From Hygrocybe punicea (lineage: Eukaryota > Basidiomycota > Agaricomycetes > Agaricales > Hygrophoraceae): a DNA stretch of 64,000 nucleotides. Shown here one piece after another: positions 53,617 through 64,000 of this stretch. A program made the translations under genes and the position numbers. The notes beneath the pieces were generated by a model. The model ran no database searches, had not been told where the DNA came from, and saw nothing but the letters and a program-made list of their open reading frames with translations. The first letter of the stretch is position 1. Each line of letters starts with the position of its first letter. Where the stretch lies: contig OY744468.1 in the NCBI GenBank assembly GCA_963556145.1, positions 3,906,001-3,970,000 of the forward strand, written 5' to 3'.

Positions 53617-54115
53617 TGTCATGACCCCAAGTGTTTTTGGGTGTAATGTCATGGGTTTACCATCGGACCACGGACTTAGATATTTAAGTGCAACACTATG
53701 GATGCACACCTACACTCATTAGTACCCATTCTATGCCTTTCCACATTACACATGCTAGTGAACAGACACAAATAGCATATATGCTTACCTTTATATCATT
53801 TATTATGGCTTCACTAGTAATGCCCAGACCTAGCCATTTATGTATGGTGCACAGAGGCACATCCCCCACTCATTAGTATTTATTATATATTTCTCTGTAT
53901 TGCGCGTGCAAGGAGACAAGCCCAACTAGCATTGTTACCTATATTAGCAGTAATGGATTGATTACAAATCTTGTTTACTTGTATTGATCAAAAGCGGCTC
54001 AGCTAGATAATGGGAAATGATTAAATAAGATGTGAACAAGAGGATGATAAGATAATGATAAGATAGGATGCATCAGAGAGTGATTGTGATATTCTGCTTA
54101 CATAAAGACAATGGT

Positions 54116-54260
54116 CTATTGTTCTGAGCAGTCTATTGTTCTAAACAGTCCAAATGGAGATAGAGCCCATTGTTCACAGCCTCTTTGATGCCATCCATTG
54201 TTCTCATGACTCAGTCCTATTGTTCTCACTTTCCCATTGTTCTCAGTCCCCCATTGTTCT
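54116..54260 (+). promoter_or_regulatory. Seven (C/T)ATTGTTC(T/A) motifs upstream of a TATA box
   Basis: Copies lie at 54116, 54133, 54167, 54195, 54217, 54234 and 54251, all on the plus strand, ending 7 bp before TATAAATAG at 54268. The core ATTGTT is the kind of site bound by HMG-box proteins. Clustering just upstream of a TATA box suggests an enhancer of LTR transcription. Confidence 0.5.
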
Positions 54261-54267
54261 CCAACAG

Positions 54268-54276
54268 TATAAATAG
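54268..54276 (+). promoter_or_regulatory. TATA box of the solo LTR
   Basis: TATAAATAG is followed by a C-rich stretch and several CAGTAG repeats, typical of an LTR core promoter and transcript start region. Confidence 0.6.
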
Positions 54277-55014
54277 GGCCCCCAAATTCCAGTAGTCAGT
54301 AGGATTTCCCCCCTCACCACTCAGTAGTCACTCTTAGTTGGGTTCACACAGTGTGATCCCCCATTCTCTTAGTACTAGTAGTTACTCATTGTAGTAGCTA
54401 GTGCTTGCAATCCAGTCTAGTTCACTCTCATTCTATCATTCTCTGAGTTCCCCTTGTCATCAAGGAGAATTCACCCAGTTCACTCAGTCCAATCAATTCA
54501 TTAGTCAGCATTAGTCAGCTAGATACACTTCTAAGGTTAAGGTTTCATCCTAAACAAAAAAGAGTATTCAAAAGGTATTAAAGATATCCCTGAACTAGTA
54601 GCCAATGTGCGTTTGAAGCTTCGGATTTAAGTCAGATATTATAATACCCAGAGATACTCTTGATTGAATAGGCCCTGTAGCCAAAACTGCCCATATTCAA
54701 CTGGTGAATATTGTTATCAGTATTCATTAGTTCATATTTTTATATTCCAGTAGTGAATATTAGTATTTTCAGTACATCACACACCCAATTGCTATTCATA
54801 CCTACTCAAAGTCTCAATTCATACCTACTCAAAGTCTCAATTCTTAATTGAAGAGACCTCACTATTACATTCTATTGATTCATATAGTACATATACCCAC
54901 AAACCCCTTCCTGATAGGTTATTTAGATATTAAAAACCCACGAACAACAAGAAGATACCTGAACAAAGTCAACTCCGGTAATTCTTGGTGAAACAAACAT
55001 TCACATAACAACGG

Positions 55015-55308
55015 ATCCAACAGAGTGACCAAAAATTCTAAAATTAGAATTTCACCAGTAGGGAAATGGACAGAGATAGATACAGATTTGTCGATGATTC
55101 CGCCATAGGAACCATCAAACAAGTGGAGACGTTTTGGAGCAGTAGGGAAAACAGGGAGATCATGAAGGAAGCAGAATTCCAGATCAATGAAACAATGCGT
55201 CGATCCACAATCAACAAGGGTAATGATAAGGATAGAGGAATGATAAAGGGAAATAATTAAAGAATCGTTAGAGAGAGCAGACGTGTTGAGTTCTACTTCC
55301 AGGAGCAC
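55015..55308 (-). pseudogene. Gypsy aspartic protease
   Basis: LVDCGSTHCFIDLEF carries the retropepsin-like active-site Asp with D-C-G-S-T in place of the commoner D-S-G-S/A-T. VTLLDP at its end joins across the solo LTR to SVSAVLEYSWLAKY. Confidence 0.75.
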
Positions 55309-55378
55309 ACAGTCAGGTTCAATGCAGCCTACATCCTGTGCCAGAGTATGCAGACTGCTCTCTATGTTTCCAACTCCA

Positions 55379-56514
55379 TCAGAGAATGGGAACTAGAGAT
55401 GGGGGGTGCATAGGAAGTAGAGGCGGTATGAGCGGCAATGTGAGAAGACATATACTTGGCTTTGGTACAATCCTTGGCCATATGTCCTGCTCCTCTGCAT
55501 ATAATGCAGAGTTTGTTGTCGATGCGGTGTTGGTGTTCCGCGGGCTTGAGTTTACCATCCTTGCCCAGGTTATCGGCATAGGCAGGAGGGGTTTTTGGAG
55601 TGGTGGAGGAGGTGCTACCAGAGTTGGTAGCTTTGGTGGGAGATTTTTTCTCGGAGGCCTTGTCTGTTGAAGACTTGGCCTTGGAAGTGGAGGCTTTGGT
55701 GGAGGAGGATCTGGAAGCATGGGAAATCTCCGATTTCCGTTCCCAATACCTAGCGTCAAGGAGTTGAGCCTTATCCTTCAGCTCATAAAGGTTCCTTGGT
55801 TTCTCGGATTGGGATAGTTGGTCTTAGAGGCGATCCGGAAGTCCTCAATAAAAAGAGTGCCACAAGGCACCAATGTCCCAGCCAGTCTGTGTAGTGAGAT
55901 GGTTGAAATTAACAATATACTTCGCAATTTGTTGGTTGTCCTTCATTGCGAGGTTTTCTAACTCATTCTCAGCAATACCCGTAGGATCCAGGGGTCCAAA
56001 ATTATTCTGCAGCTCCGTGCAGAAATCTCCATAATTGGACATGAAGTCTGGCAGATAGGAGTCAGTGTCCAGATTCTCCAAAAGGTAGGGCTCGAACCAT
56101 GCGAGCGCAATACCTTTGAGATAGGACCAGGCAAAATTGACTTTGGCTCCATCCGTTTGGAAAGTGGTTGGTCGATCTGAGGTTCAGTTGACACTGAACC
56201 AGGAAGGGATGGAGTTTTGTTGGGTCGGACACGTCGAACGTATCTGGTTCTCGGACTTTGGTATGTTGTTTATCATCTCCTTTATTTCGGAGGGTGGTGG
56301 CTAGGAGGGCGATGGCCTCCATGAGATTAGTGTCATTGCAGTTGGCGTTGCCTGGCCCAAGAGGATTGTTTGCTTCGAAGACGAGGCACAGAAGTAGTTC
56401 ATTTGTTGGAGTGTGCAGAGAAACCGGAGTGATGGTTGGGCATTCAAGGAAACTCTCAGGTTGAGTGCGGTAACGTGTGGGGGTTCTTCGTTGCAAGAAA
56501 CCTTGGAAATACAT
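55379..56514 (-). pseudogene. Gypsy Gag with CCHC knuckle
   Basis: It starts at ATG 56512-56514 (MYFQGFLQRRTPTRY). Capsid-like segments are DTFDVSDPTKLHPFLVQC and, in another frame, YGDFCTELQNNFGPLDPTG. A Lys/Ser-rich stretch precedes CIICRGAGHMAKDC, a CX2CX4HX4C-type zinc knuckle with the usual Gly-His. Frameshifts near 56070 and 55845 separate the pieces. Confidence 0.8.
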
Positions 56515-56560
56515 GATCAAAAATAAAGAGAGTATAGCTCAAGAGTTGTTCTAAAAATAC

Positions 56561-57097
56561 TGTTAGAGGCATGCAACTCCAGACAGAACAGAGTTGTCGG
56601 AGGACCAGAGCTGCAAACTCTCGAAGTAGTTATGCTACTTCCTTGAGTCATACTGAGTAAGTACAAGTGGATGGAGTGGAATTAGTCTGGAGGTTCAGAC
56701 TAAAGATGGAGGCTATAGTGAGCTTAAGGCGAAGCCTTAAGTCTGAGGATGAGGGGAACTCAAGTTGATTTTTAGAATGGAGTTACAGGACTTGTAGTTC
56801 TAACTTATATACTTGGTAAACTAATTGTTAAGTCCTTAGTAATGTAAAGATACTAAGAACTCCAGAAGGGGAACCGGAGTTTGGAGAAGGATAAAAGTAA
56901 CAAAAGGTTGCTATGTACGGTGACAAGTAAACAATGGGAAAGAATGGATAGGAGTTCAGAGAAACAGAGATGAAGAAGAATAGAGTATAAACAAGGAAAG
57001 GAACAATAACGTATGCGAGAGGATAAGATAAGATAAAATGGCAGAAAAGTGTGGAGCGGAGTTCATCAGAATTCTTCGGAGTTGCATAGATATAACA
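56561..57097 (-). repeat. Putative Gypsy 5' LTR (partial)
   Basis: On the minus strand this ends CTCTAACA just before the Gag leader and contains AAGTATATAAG as a possible TATA element. A second LTR for comparison is missing and its far end is disrupted by the foldback element at 57098, so this rests on position only. Confidence 0.35.
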
Positions 57098-57645
57098 GAA
57101 AGTTGTACTATGTCTTAAGGGCTATCTACTCCTGTAATTACATTTAGAAAATATTTAGTGTGTGGTGAGTTGTGGATGAAACAAAAGGCAAACCAGTACT
57201 TTATGACACCTCAAATGATATTGTCAAGTAATGCCATCAAATGAACTCCTATGAAGAAGATTGTAGAGAGAAAGTTGTTCATTTTGTCAAGGGCTCAAAG
57301 CACATATACCATGTTTTCCTTTATTTTTCATTCTTTGAGCCAATATTATCATTACTATGCTTGTCTGCATTGAGATCATGACTACAAAAGTAATAAATAT
57401 TGGCACAAAGAACAAAGAATAAAGGAAAACACGGTATATGTACTTTGAGCCCTTGACAAAATGAACAACTTTCTCTCTACAATCTTCTTTATAGGAGTTC
57501 ATTTGATGGCATTACTTGACAATATCATTTGAGGTGTCACAAAGTACTGGTTTGCCTTTTGTTTCATCCACAACTCACCACACACTAAATATTTTCTAAA
57601 TGTAATTACAGGAGTAGATAGCCCTTAAGACATAGTACAACTTTC
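57098..57645. mobile_element. Foldback MITE, ~250-bp arms
   Basis: GAAAGTTGTACTATGTCTTA at the left and its reverse complement ending AGTACAACTTTC at the right start long arms that pair almost perfectly towards a centre near 57360-57390. No coding capacity. It lies at the upstream edge of the Gypsy element. Confidence 0.75.
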
Positions 57646-57743
57646 CCTCTATAACCATGTCAATCCATGCAGTATTTCATGAGATATAAAATACAGCACT
57701 CAAAATCTTTTTAAGTCAACATTTTTCTTTGGGTAGTTCTAAC

Positions 57744-57963
57744 CGCGGGGTGCACCTAACACACACCCATGCCTTATATAGTGGTAGCTAAGTGAAATAT
57801 TTTGAATGAATCAATTTTAACTCAAGTACTGCTGGTGATAAAATAACTTAAAAATCATGGCTCTTTGGTATGAAGGCTAAGATGTCCAACAGTTAATTCT
57901 TGTCAAAATATGTTCAGTTAATGCTTAAATATAAGCACAAATTCTGGATGAGTCAATTATTCA
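57744..57963. repeat. Half copy of the 4601-5020 MITE
   Basis: From CCATGCCTTATATAGTGG to TTCTGGATGAGTC it matches 4622-4823 with a handful of differences. The right half and its inverted repeat are absent. Confidence 0.75.
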
Positions 57964-58157
57964 TATAAAATGTGACTGGATATTTGCATAATATTTGATC
58001 ACAAAAAATCCTGCTGTGTACACCGTTCAGATAAAACTCTTTTGGTTGTCATGCATTTCTAAACAAGCCAAACCACACATTTCTGTTTCCTCATCAAAAG
58101 CATGACCAACATTAGTCCCAGATTCATAGCAGATGCATGGTTTTCCAGCCTAAGTTC

Positions 58158-60091
58158 TCAGATGACCCATCGTTCTCCACGGAACATTTCCTGAATCGCC
58201 GCACTCGAGTACGATTTCGGTCGTTCCAACGCTACAAACAACGGTTAAGCTTATAATCATTGAGAGGGGCTTGAGATACTGACGGGCACCAAGAGCCCGG
58301 TCCCAGATCAACTGTGCAGCCACCCCAAGTGCGCGTGAAACACCAAAGAGAACTGTGTAAAACTGCATTTCCGTAAGGCCGTAATGTGTAAGGAGGACGC
58401 CGGAATGAGCGTCCACATTTGGCCATGGATTCTTGGCTTTTCCGGCCTAAAATTTAGTGTGTTAGGATTAAGCTCGCCGGTTGAGAAACTGAACTAGCCT
58501 CAAGAAGGATGTCTGGCACAAGGTTGTATATTTGTCCAACAAGTTTAAACAGGGGATCGTTGGGTAGGTGCTTTAGTGCAAATTCTCGTTGAGCAGTATA
58601 CCGAGGGTCCGTCTTCCTTAGCACCGCATGGCCATACCCGGGAACAACCTGACCACTCTTCAATGTCGACCATATATGTTCCTTGACAGCCTCATTCGTA
58701 GCGTTTTCCCCAATTTGCGATTGCATTTTCCGTAGCCACATCAGCACTTCTTGATTAGCGAGGCCATGAAGAGGACCAGCAAGTCCATTGAGGGAAGCGG
58801 CAAAGCAAAGGAAAGGATCAGAAAGCGCCGAACCAACGAGCTTTCCGGTATGTGCTGATACATTTCCCCCTTCATGATCGCTTCCCAAGGCATGTGAGGA
58901 ACCCCCAGAACAATAGAGAAGGGGCAAGAGCTGACCTATGTATGGTTATATAGAGCCTCAGGAGTTCAACAAAAGCCTCGTTATCGCCAAAGCCAAGGAG
59001 AGTAGCAAGATTGTGTGAGTAATCCTTGGAGGGATCAATGGCAGGTAGCTTCCCCCGACCGAAAACATTACGATAGATACGACCAGCTATATTGGGAAGT
59101 TTGGCAATTCTATATGACCATTGCAAGTCAATAATGATTCTGGAAACTACAAGTAATTAAAGATGACGCATCCACATTAAATACGCACAGATCCATGCAA
59201 TCTTCGAAAGTCAGTCCCCAATACTCCTTTTTAGAGATCCCGTCTTGATACGCCCTGGCGAATGCTGAATTGTGGTTTAACTGAATACCGAAATTAGAGC
59301 TGCCTAGCCTAACTCATGAAATTCCTACCGCTGTAACAGCCAAACTGAATTGACTCATAGGATGGAGTGTTGGAGGGCACGTATCTAAAATGTCTTCGAC
59401 AAACTGGGGTATGGTAGAACGAGCGGCCCAATCCCTCGACAGCTCTGCAACTTGCTCCGGAGTGGCAACTTCTCCAGTGACCAGGAGCCAGAACAGGCCT
59501 TCTGGAAGTGGTTCCGAACCCCCTGGAGCCTTGGGAAGCAGAACTTGGCATTCTGGTATAGTTTTGCCACGAAAACGAATGCCTTCATCTGAGAGGGGAT
59601 GTTAAGCGAATGCCTCAGAGCGCGGGACAGGAAAGACGAGACGAGCCTGCATCCAGAACGGATCCGTCCCAAATGAGAGCTGGAAGTCCCCTCATTCCAC
59701 TAAGAGAGAAAGAGTTGAGCATTGGACGGCGCTGATTGTCAAGTATTGAGTACCCATAGAGCTGATCGACTATTACTGGGCCAAATGACTTCCGGCCGTG
59801 TTCTGTACGAATTTGCTTCACCTGGACAAGGCGATGATGACCTGTTAACGGGGACATCACGAAGAAGGTCACAGACAGTTTCAAGCTCAGTAGGAATGAG
59901 CTCCGCCAGCCTCTCCTTTAGAGTACTTTGTTTTGAAGCTGTTGAGGAGAAACGGGTTGAACAAAATGCTGTCCGAAGGAGCGGCGAACGCGACTGGACA
60001 ATGAGTGATGTATTATTATCAGCAGGACGAGAGATAGTTCGCGCATGCAAGGACACACAATTCTCAGGGCACAGCGAGCAGGGCTAACCAT
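58158..60091 (-). CDS. cit1: Mitochondrial citrate synthase
   Basis: It condenses acetyl-CoA with oxaloacetate in the mitochondrial matrix. A ten-exon model gives 472 codons including the stop, close to the usual eukaryotic length: 60091-60059, 59993-59877, 59821-59754, 59699-59647, 59588-59329, 59280-59189, 59109-58936, 58880-58499, 58446-58284, 58231-58158. The N-terminus ([17 protein letters not shown]) is a mitochondrial presequence. Key residues are His268 in SDHEGGN, His304 in GPLHGLANQ, His350 in GYGHAVLRK and Asp405 in NVDAHSG, equivalent to pig His238, His274, His320 and Asp375. [12 protein letters not shown] closes the core. Introns 4 and 8 need GC donors. The start ATG joins across a 65-nt intron to the presequence. 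A 2-methylcitrate synthase paralogue cannot be fully excluded. Confidence 0.9.
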
Positions 60092-60117
60092 AGTAAAACA
60101 AAACAGTGGCAGCTAAA
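60092..60117. promoter_or_regulatory. 26-bp divergent start-to-start spacer
   Basis: The start codons of citrate synthase (-) and the tRNA methyltransferase (+) are separated by only 26 bp. Transcription starts must lie inside or across the neighbouring gene's 5' end, so the two genes share or overlap promoter sequence. Confidence 0.6.
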
Positions 60118-61102
60118 ATGCTTTCGGCTATAAGCAGAGTCGATAAATCACGTGCTCGCCTCAACCTGATGAAGCGGAAACGCGTCGCATCAACAGCCCA
60201 AGCTCCAGATGAAGCTCAAGACCAAGACCAGAACCGGTTTCTACCACAGGTAAATCCACAGGCTCTTCGACGCCTAATTATTGATCCCTTTTTTCACTAG
60301 AAAAAGTATTATCGACAGCGTGCCCATGCAAATCCATTCTCAGATCATGCTCTTGATTATCCCAAATCCCCGGAATCAATCGATTGGACGGCACATTATC
60401 CTGCCTTTGCCAGTGGGGGAAGGACTCCCGAATTTGCAGATGTTGGCTGTGGCTTTGGAGGATTATTGATTTCCCTGGCGCCCTTGCTGCCAGACGTACT
60501 CATGCTTGGTCAATATATTCAATGCCTGAAGACGCTGAACCACTGACGTATGTATATTTCGGAGGATAGGAATGGAAATCCGTGTTCAAGTTTCGCACTA
60601 TGTTCAAGATCGCATCAGTGCCTTGCGCGCCACGTCCGTCGCGCCGCCGTCCTCCATACCTGACTATCAAAACATATCCGTAGTCCGCGCAAACGCCATG
60701 AAGTTTGTGCCAAATTACTTCCCCAAACACTCTTTATCCGCAATCTTTTTCCTATTCCCCGATCCCCACTTCAAGGCCCGCAAGCACAAAGCTCGAATAA
60801 TTTCACCAACTTTACTTGCGGAATATGCCTACGTCTTGCGACCCGGCGGCATTATCTACACCATAACCGATGTTCGGGATCTACATGATTGGATCAACTT
60901 ACATTTTGACAAGTTCCCTTTGTTTGAACCTATCAGCGAAGAAAGTCTTAGGAAAGAAGGCCAGGGTGTTATTGTTGACGCCATCTTCAACAGTACAGAG
61001 GAAGGAAAAAAGGTGCTGAGGAATGGTAGGGAGAAATGGCTTGCTTGCTTCAGGCGAATGGTTGTATCACGAGAATCGATTCCGTCGGTTGTCGGTTCTT
61101 AA
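60118..61102 (+). CDS. trm8: tRNA (guanine-N7-)-methyltransferase catalytic subunit
   Basis: It methylates G46 of tRNAs using S-adenosylmethionine and in fungi works with the Trm82 WD-repeat partner. Three exons (60118-60249, 60301-60508, 60570-61102) give 291 codons including the stop, the normal length. A basic N-terminus (NLMKRKRVAS) precedes the SAM-binding loop ADVGCGFGGLL at about residue 90. LGMEIRVQVSHYVQDRI follows at 112-128, and the family signature FPDPHFKARKHKARI at about 176-190 supplies tRNA-binding and catalytic residues. LRPGGIIYTITDVRDLHDWI is the next conserved block. The start ATG 60118-60120 is the first in frame after the short spacer. Confidence 0.92.
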
Positions 61103-61149
61103 TAGCACAGACCACACAAATTCTTCATACTATGAACTACAGTGACAAT

Positions 61150-62060
61150 TCACCTATCTGCCGGCTCGAAAACATCATTACTGTCAAACCCTGCTGCATG
61201 ATCGCTTTCAAGCCCTGATCTCATGGCTGCTACCAACATTCCCGTCCTACCCATTACGGTTGTTTTCATCTCCCTGTGCAAAACCTTGCAGGCGTCACAG
61301 GTCAACCGGAAAAGTTCCTGGAATTGGTCTACGTGCAAACGCGTCTCCAAAGTGAGCAGCGTCGTCTTCCCCACTCTCGGCATCACCGCGACTGTAATGT
61401 TCGGAATGTCGTTCTCCTCTAACAACGTCAGATCTAGGAGGGAGGAAGAGGCGTGAACACCTCCAGTAATCGCGCAAACGAAGTCCAGTAGCGGAATGCC
61501 GGCATTGGCAAGTGCAAGCGTGGTGGCATTAATACAGGTTGGCAACAACCCACCATCCTGTTGATGAACTTGGATGAAAATGTCAATCTGTGACCGAGGG
61601 TAAAGACTAGTTTGGACTACGGGTTCGAACGTTGACTTGATTGTCGATGATAGCTCTAGGATGCGCCTCTCCATGCTCATTAGAAACGGGTTCCCAATTC
61701 GCACAGAGGGGTAGGCTTACCGGTCACCCCGGGAACGCTTTCTCCGTTCACCCGTGCTAAAAGCCGCCAAGCTGACTTCAACATTAACGTTCGCCCTGTC
61801 GTAAATGGTCTGCGACCGCATCTTTCCTTCTCGAGGCCCAAAGACAGAAACCGCAACTTGAGTGAGGCCATGCGTGATAATCACCGAACCATCCGCCTCA
61901 CTGGGCTGAGAAAGATCGATTATCATGCCACGGAGCTCATACTGCCTTCGGCCATCGGAGCGGAAGCCTCCATCGTTGAGTATCTCGACTCTCGATGACT
62001 GGGTATTGAGATAAATCTTGCTTTAGTGGTCTATGAATAGGGAGAAAAAAGACGGACCAT
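61150..62060 (-). CDS. rrp41: Exosome core subunit RRP41 (RNase PH-like)
   Basis: This subunit of the hexameric RNase PH ring of the RNA exosome acts in 3' processing and decay of nuclear and cytoplasmic RNAs. Coding parts are 62060-62058 (the ATG alone), 61998-61721 and 61675-61150, giving 269 codons including the stop. The N-terminus SSRVEILNDGGFRSDGRR is the family signature. VIITHGLTQVAVSVFGPREG and DRANVNVEVSLAAFSTGERR follow. The second half has IDIFIQVHQQDGGLLPTCIN, ALANAGIPLLDFVCAITGGV and DLTLLEENDIPNITVAVMP. The three-base first coding exon is inferred from the lack of any ATG beyond the acceptor and a matching GT donor after the ATG at 62060. It converges on the tRNA methyltransferase with 47 bp between stops. 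Confidence 0.9.
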
Positions 62061-62143
62061 GCTGCAGCTTGCCAAAAAAGCTGGCCCACTCCGACAACCA
62101 AACAATTAGTCAGCCAGATAAGCGAGGTGGGGGCTTGACGCTG

Positions 62144-64000
62144 ATGGAGCTTGCGACGACAGAGAGAGCCACCTGCACTTCACCGATGCGACAGAAAGGT
62201 GCGGCGAAAACCAAGGAATCTTGGCATCACTCTCACCTCCCATAGGCCGGCGAAATGTCTTTACTCGCCTCCCAGCGTTGTTTCCAGCCAATCCCATTTC
62301 GGCTACTACAGTAGAACATGGCAGAACTACTACGACTTCTCCCTCAACTCCCGAGTCAGAGTTCCCCGTATTCCTCAAAGTCAAGATTTTGACTTGGAAT
62401 ATGCACGATTCTCTGCCGAAGGTCAGACACTGCCAGAGTCCGCGCCTCGCCCTCGCCCCCCACCTGATGAATGTGGACCAGGGCGACCTAACGGAACTAT
62501 TGGGACCTGTTTCGCCCTACAGTGCTCCAAACATTTCCCCACATGAATCTATACTTCCAAAGCTGTCAAAGGACACAAATCATCCTTATCATATTGTTGT
62601 TGTGTGAGTTCATCAAAACGACTTTGTGACATACCGTTATCGTCATTCTATGTTCAGCGCGGCACAGGAATGTCCAACATTGTCAGGTGCGTTCACTCCT
62701 TCTGTGCACAATTATGCATTCCTTTCTTGCTCTCAGGGATACCCATGGGCTTGGGTGCCGGTTTCAAACTAATTGACAAAGACAAGGATCAAGTCAAAGA
62801 AACAGAACGAGATCGGGAGTATCTCCACTCCAGACATAGAGAGAAAATAAAGGACGATGTCGTTAATCGACGGAAAGATCCTGAAGATGGTCACGAAGTT
62901 ATAAGCCGTGCTCCTTCAGGTTGGACCTCCATGGTTGAGGACTGGTTATGCTATAACGACGGTACAGCTACAAACCCAAACTCTCCTACTGTCTTGGACT
63001 CTGGCAGCAGTTCACCGCATATGGCTGAGTGTCGGCGAAATGTCCGCATGAAGGAGCGGCGAAAAGGTCCATACCAGCTGCTGATAAAGGAACGCCTCAT
63101 GGGCATATACTTAGCAGTTTATATTGACGGGGATATCCGGGAGCTTGTCAGAGGTGAACAACATCTTCAGCGTAACGACTCTGAATAACTGTTTCAGCTA
63201 GGGACATCAAAATCTGCGGTTGCTGCTGGCTTGATCGGTGGAAGGCTGGGTAATAAAGGGGGCGTTGGGATCAGTCTCAACCTCAATGGCACAACACTTT
63301 TATTCATCAATGCTCATCTTGCTGGTCAACTTTCCTTTGACCATCACCCCTACACTAAACTGATGTCACGGGCTTGTGTCACCTAGCTCACGGAGGTAAA
63401 CAACATCATCGCTTAGCTAATTTGGCGAAAATCAAGGTATGTTCCGACCGACGATATGTCTTCCGTTATGACGTGACACGTAGACCGAGCTCTCCGTCGA
63501 GAGCTTTCTCAAACCTGACGACCCACGCCTTGTGGCAGAAGGTTCTTTTCGCTCTTGTATATGAAAATTTTACTGAAACCCGGCAAGATATTACAGACCG
63601 ATTTGATTACACTTTCATTTGTGGTGACCTGAACTTTCGACTGGAGATCTCGCGCCTCCATGCTGATTGGTTGATCTCACGACAAGGTTTGGAGTAAGCA
63701 CCGTCCTTTATGGAGCTAATTCCCAATGATTTCGCAGAGTATTCTCAGGCCCTTGCCTTCGATCAGCTGCGAACTTTGATGGCGACGGGACAAGCATTTG
63801 TCGGATTCAAGGAGGCTCGAATCGATTTCCCCCCCACTTTCAAGTATGACGTTTTGCGAACCCTGAAGAAGAAGAAAGGATCTAAACGTCAAACTTGGAA
63901 GCATTTTACGGCAAACCACTTTATTCGTGATTTCGAAGAGAAAGAGCAACAAGAATTCGAGGTCGATGGAGTTGAGGAGTTGGATGGAGATGCCGCTTCT
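62144..64000 (+). CDS. Inositol polyphosphate 5-phosphatase (5' part, runs off window)
   Basis: The catalytic domain removes the 5-phosphate of phosphoinositides such as PI(4,5)P2. Exons: 62144-62198, 62246-62421, 62482-62603, 62658-62686, 62737-63153, 63202-63324, 63392-63436, about 63483-63540, about 63586-63687 and 63739 onward, all in frame. Motifs in order are FLKVKILTWNMHD, VVVAAQECPTLSG (metal-binding QE), KSAVAAGLIGGRLGNKGGVG, TLLFINAHLA, FDYTFICGDLNFRLE (catalytic Asp-x-Asn) and PPTFKYDV. An insert of about 110 residues rich in Lys/Asp/Arg (IDKDKDQVKETERDREYLHS) splits the domain, as in some fungal members. The start ATG and first intron are less certain than the rest. The C-terminus is outside the window. 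Confidence 0.85.

Larger units (their letters stand above)
53617..55010 (+). mobile_element. Solo LTR, 1394 bp, in the Gypsy protease
   Basis: It starts TGTCATGACC and ends CACATAACA on the plus strand, flanked by ACGG at 53613-53616 and 55011-55014. Excising it with one ACGG gives an unbroken Gypsy frame (VTLLDP-SVSAVL). A TATAAATAG box at 54268-54276 lies on the plus strand, which sets its orientation. No internal domain remains, as expected from LTR-LTR recombination. Confidence 0.88.
41630..57097 (-). mobile_element. Chromodomain Ty3/Gypsy retrotransposon, multiply interrupted
   Basis: Reading on the minus strand from 56514, the order is Gag with zinc knuckle, aspartic protease, reverse transcriptase, RNase H, integrase and chromodomain, which is the chromovirus layout. 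Later insertions lie at 53617-55010 (solo LTR), 46173-52473 (Copia), 44602-45860 and 43180-44244 (Helentron-like). Removing each insertion rejoins the same reading frame. The coding parts also contain independent frameshifts, so the element was at least partly dead. Confidence 0.85.

Overview
This is a repeat-choked stretch of a filamentous fungal nuclear genome. The frequent ~50-60 nt introns, multi-exon genes, chromodomain Gypsy, DIRS-like and hAT elements all point to a mushroom-forming basidiomycete (Agaricomycetes). That assignment is an inference from gene style and transposon families; I have not matched a species.

Layout. Bases 1-58,000 are almost entirely mobile DNA, much of it nested. 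135-2551 is a complete short LTR element (two 158-bp LTRs, primer-binding site, polypurine tract, target duplication). 4601-5020 is a MITE. 6504-15670 is one copy of a family I read as non-autonomous Helentron-like elements. It was split by a tyrosine-recombinase (DIRS-like) retrotransposon at 6705-13657, which itself carries a 1.9-kb insertion and a foldback MITE. 16863-21840 is a cluster of hAT-family sequences, including a broken transposase and a 1.16-kb non-autonomous copy with an 8-bp target duplication. 22328-30068 is a large Helitron (HUH/Rep protein, then a Pif1 helicase fused to a ubiquitin-protease-like domain), split by one extra base in a homopolymer.

31018-39809 holds four intact multi-exon genes of unknown family (called D, A, B and C here, in the order <-D A-> <-B C->). 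Spliced models of 533, 527, 461 and 275 codons all close in frame. Gene A looks like an ATP-grasp enzyme. Arrays of a palindromic CGAACA/TGTTCG repeat lie between D and A and beyond C. This is the least explained part of the window and the best candidate for something undescribed.

41,630-57,097 is one chromodomain Ty3/Gypsy element on the minus strand, opened by four later insertions: two Helentron-like copies, a full Ty1/Copia element with 237-bp LTRs (itself hit by a hAT MITE), and a 1394-bp solo LTR. Splicing out each insertion at the ends given here restores the reading frame across the junction, so the order of events can be read directly.

From about 58 kb the DNA switches abruptly to compact host genes: mitochondrial citrate synthase (-), tRNA (guanine-N7) methyltransferase (+), exosome subunit RRP41 (-), and the 5' part of an inositol polyphosphate 5-phosphatase (+). 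The first two are divergent with only 26 bp between start codons; the second and third converge with 47 bp between stop codons.
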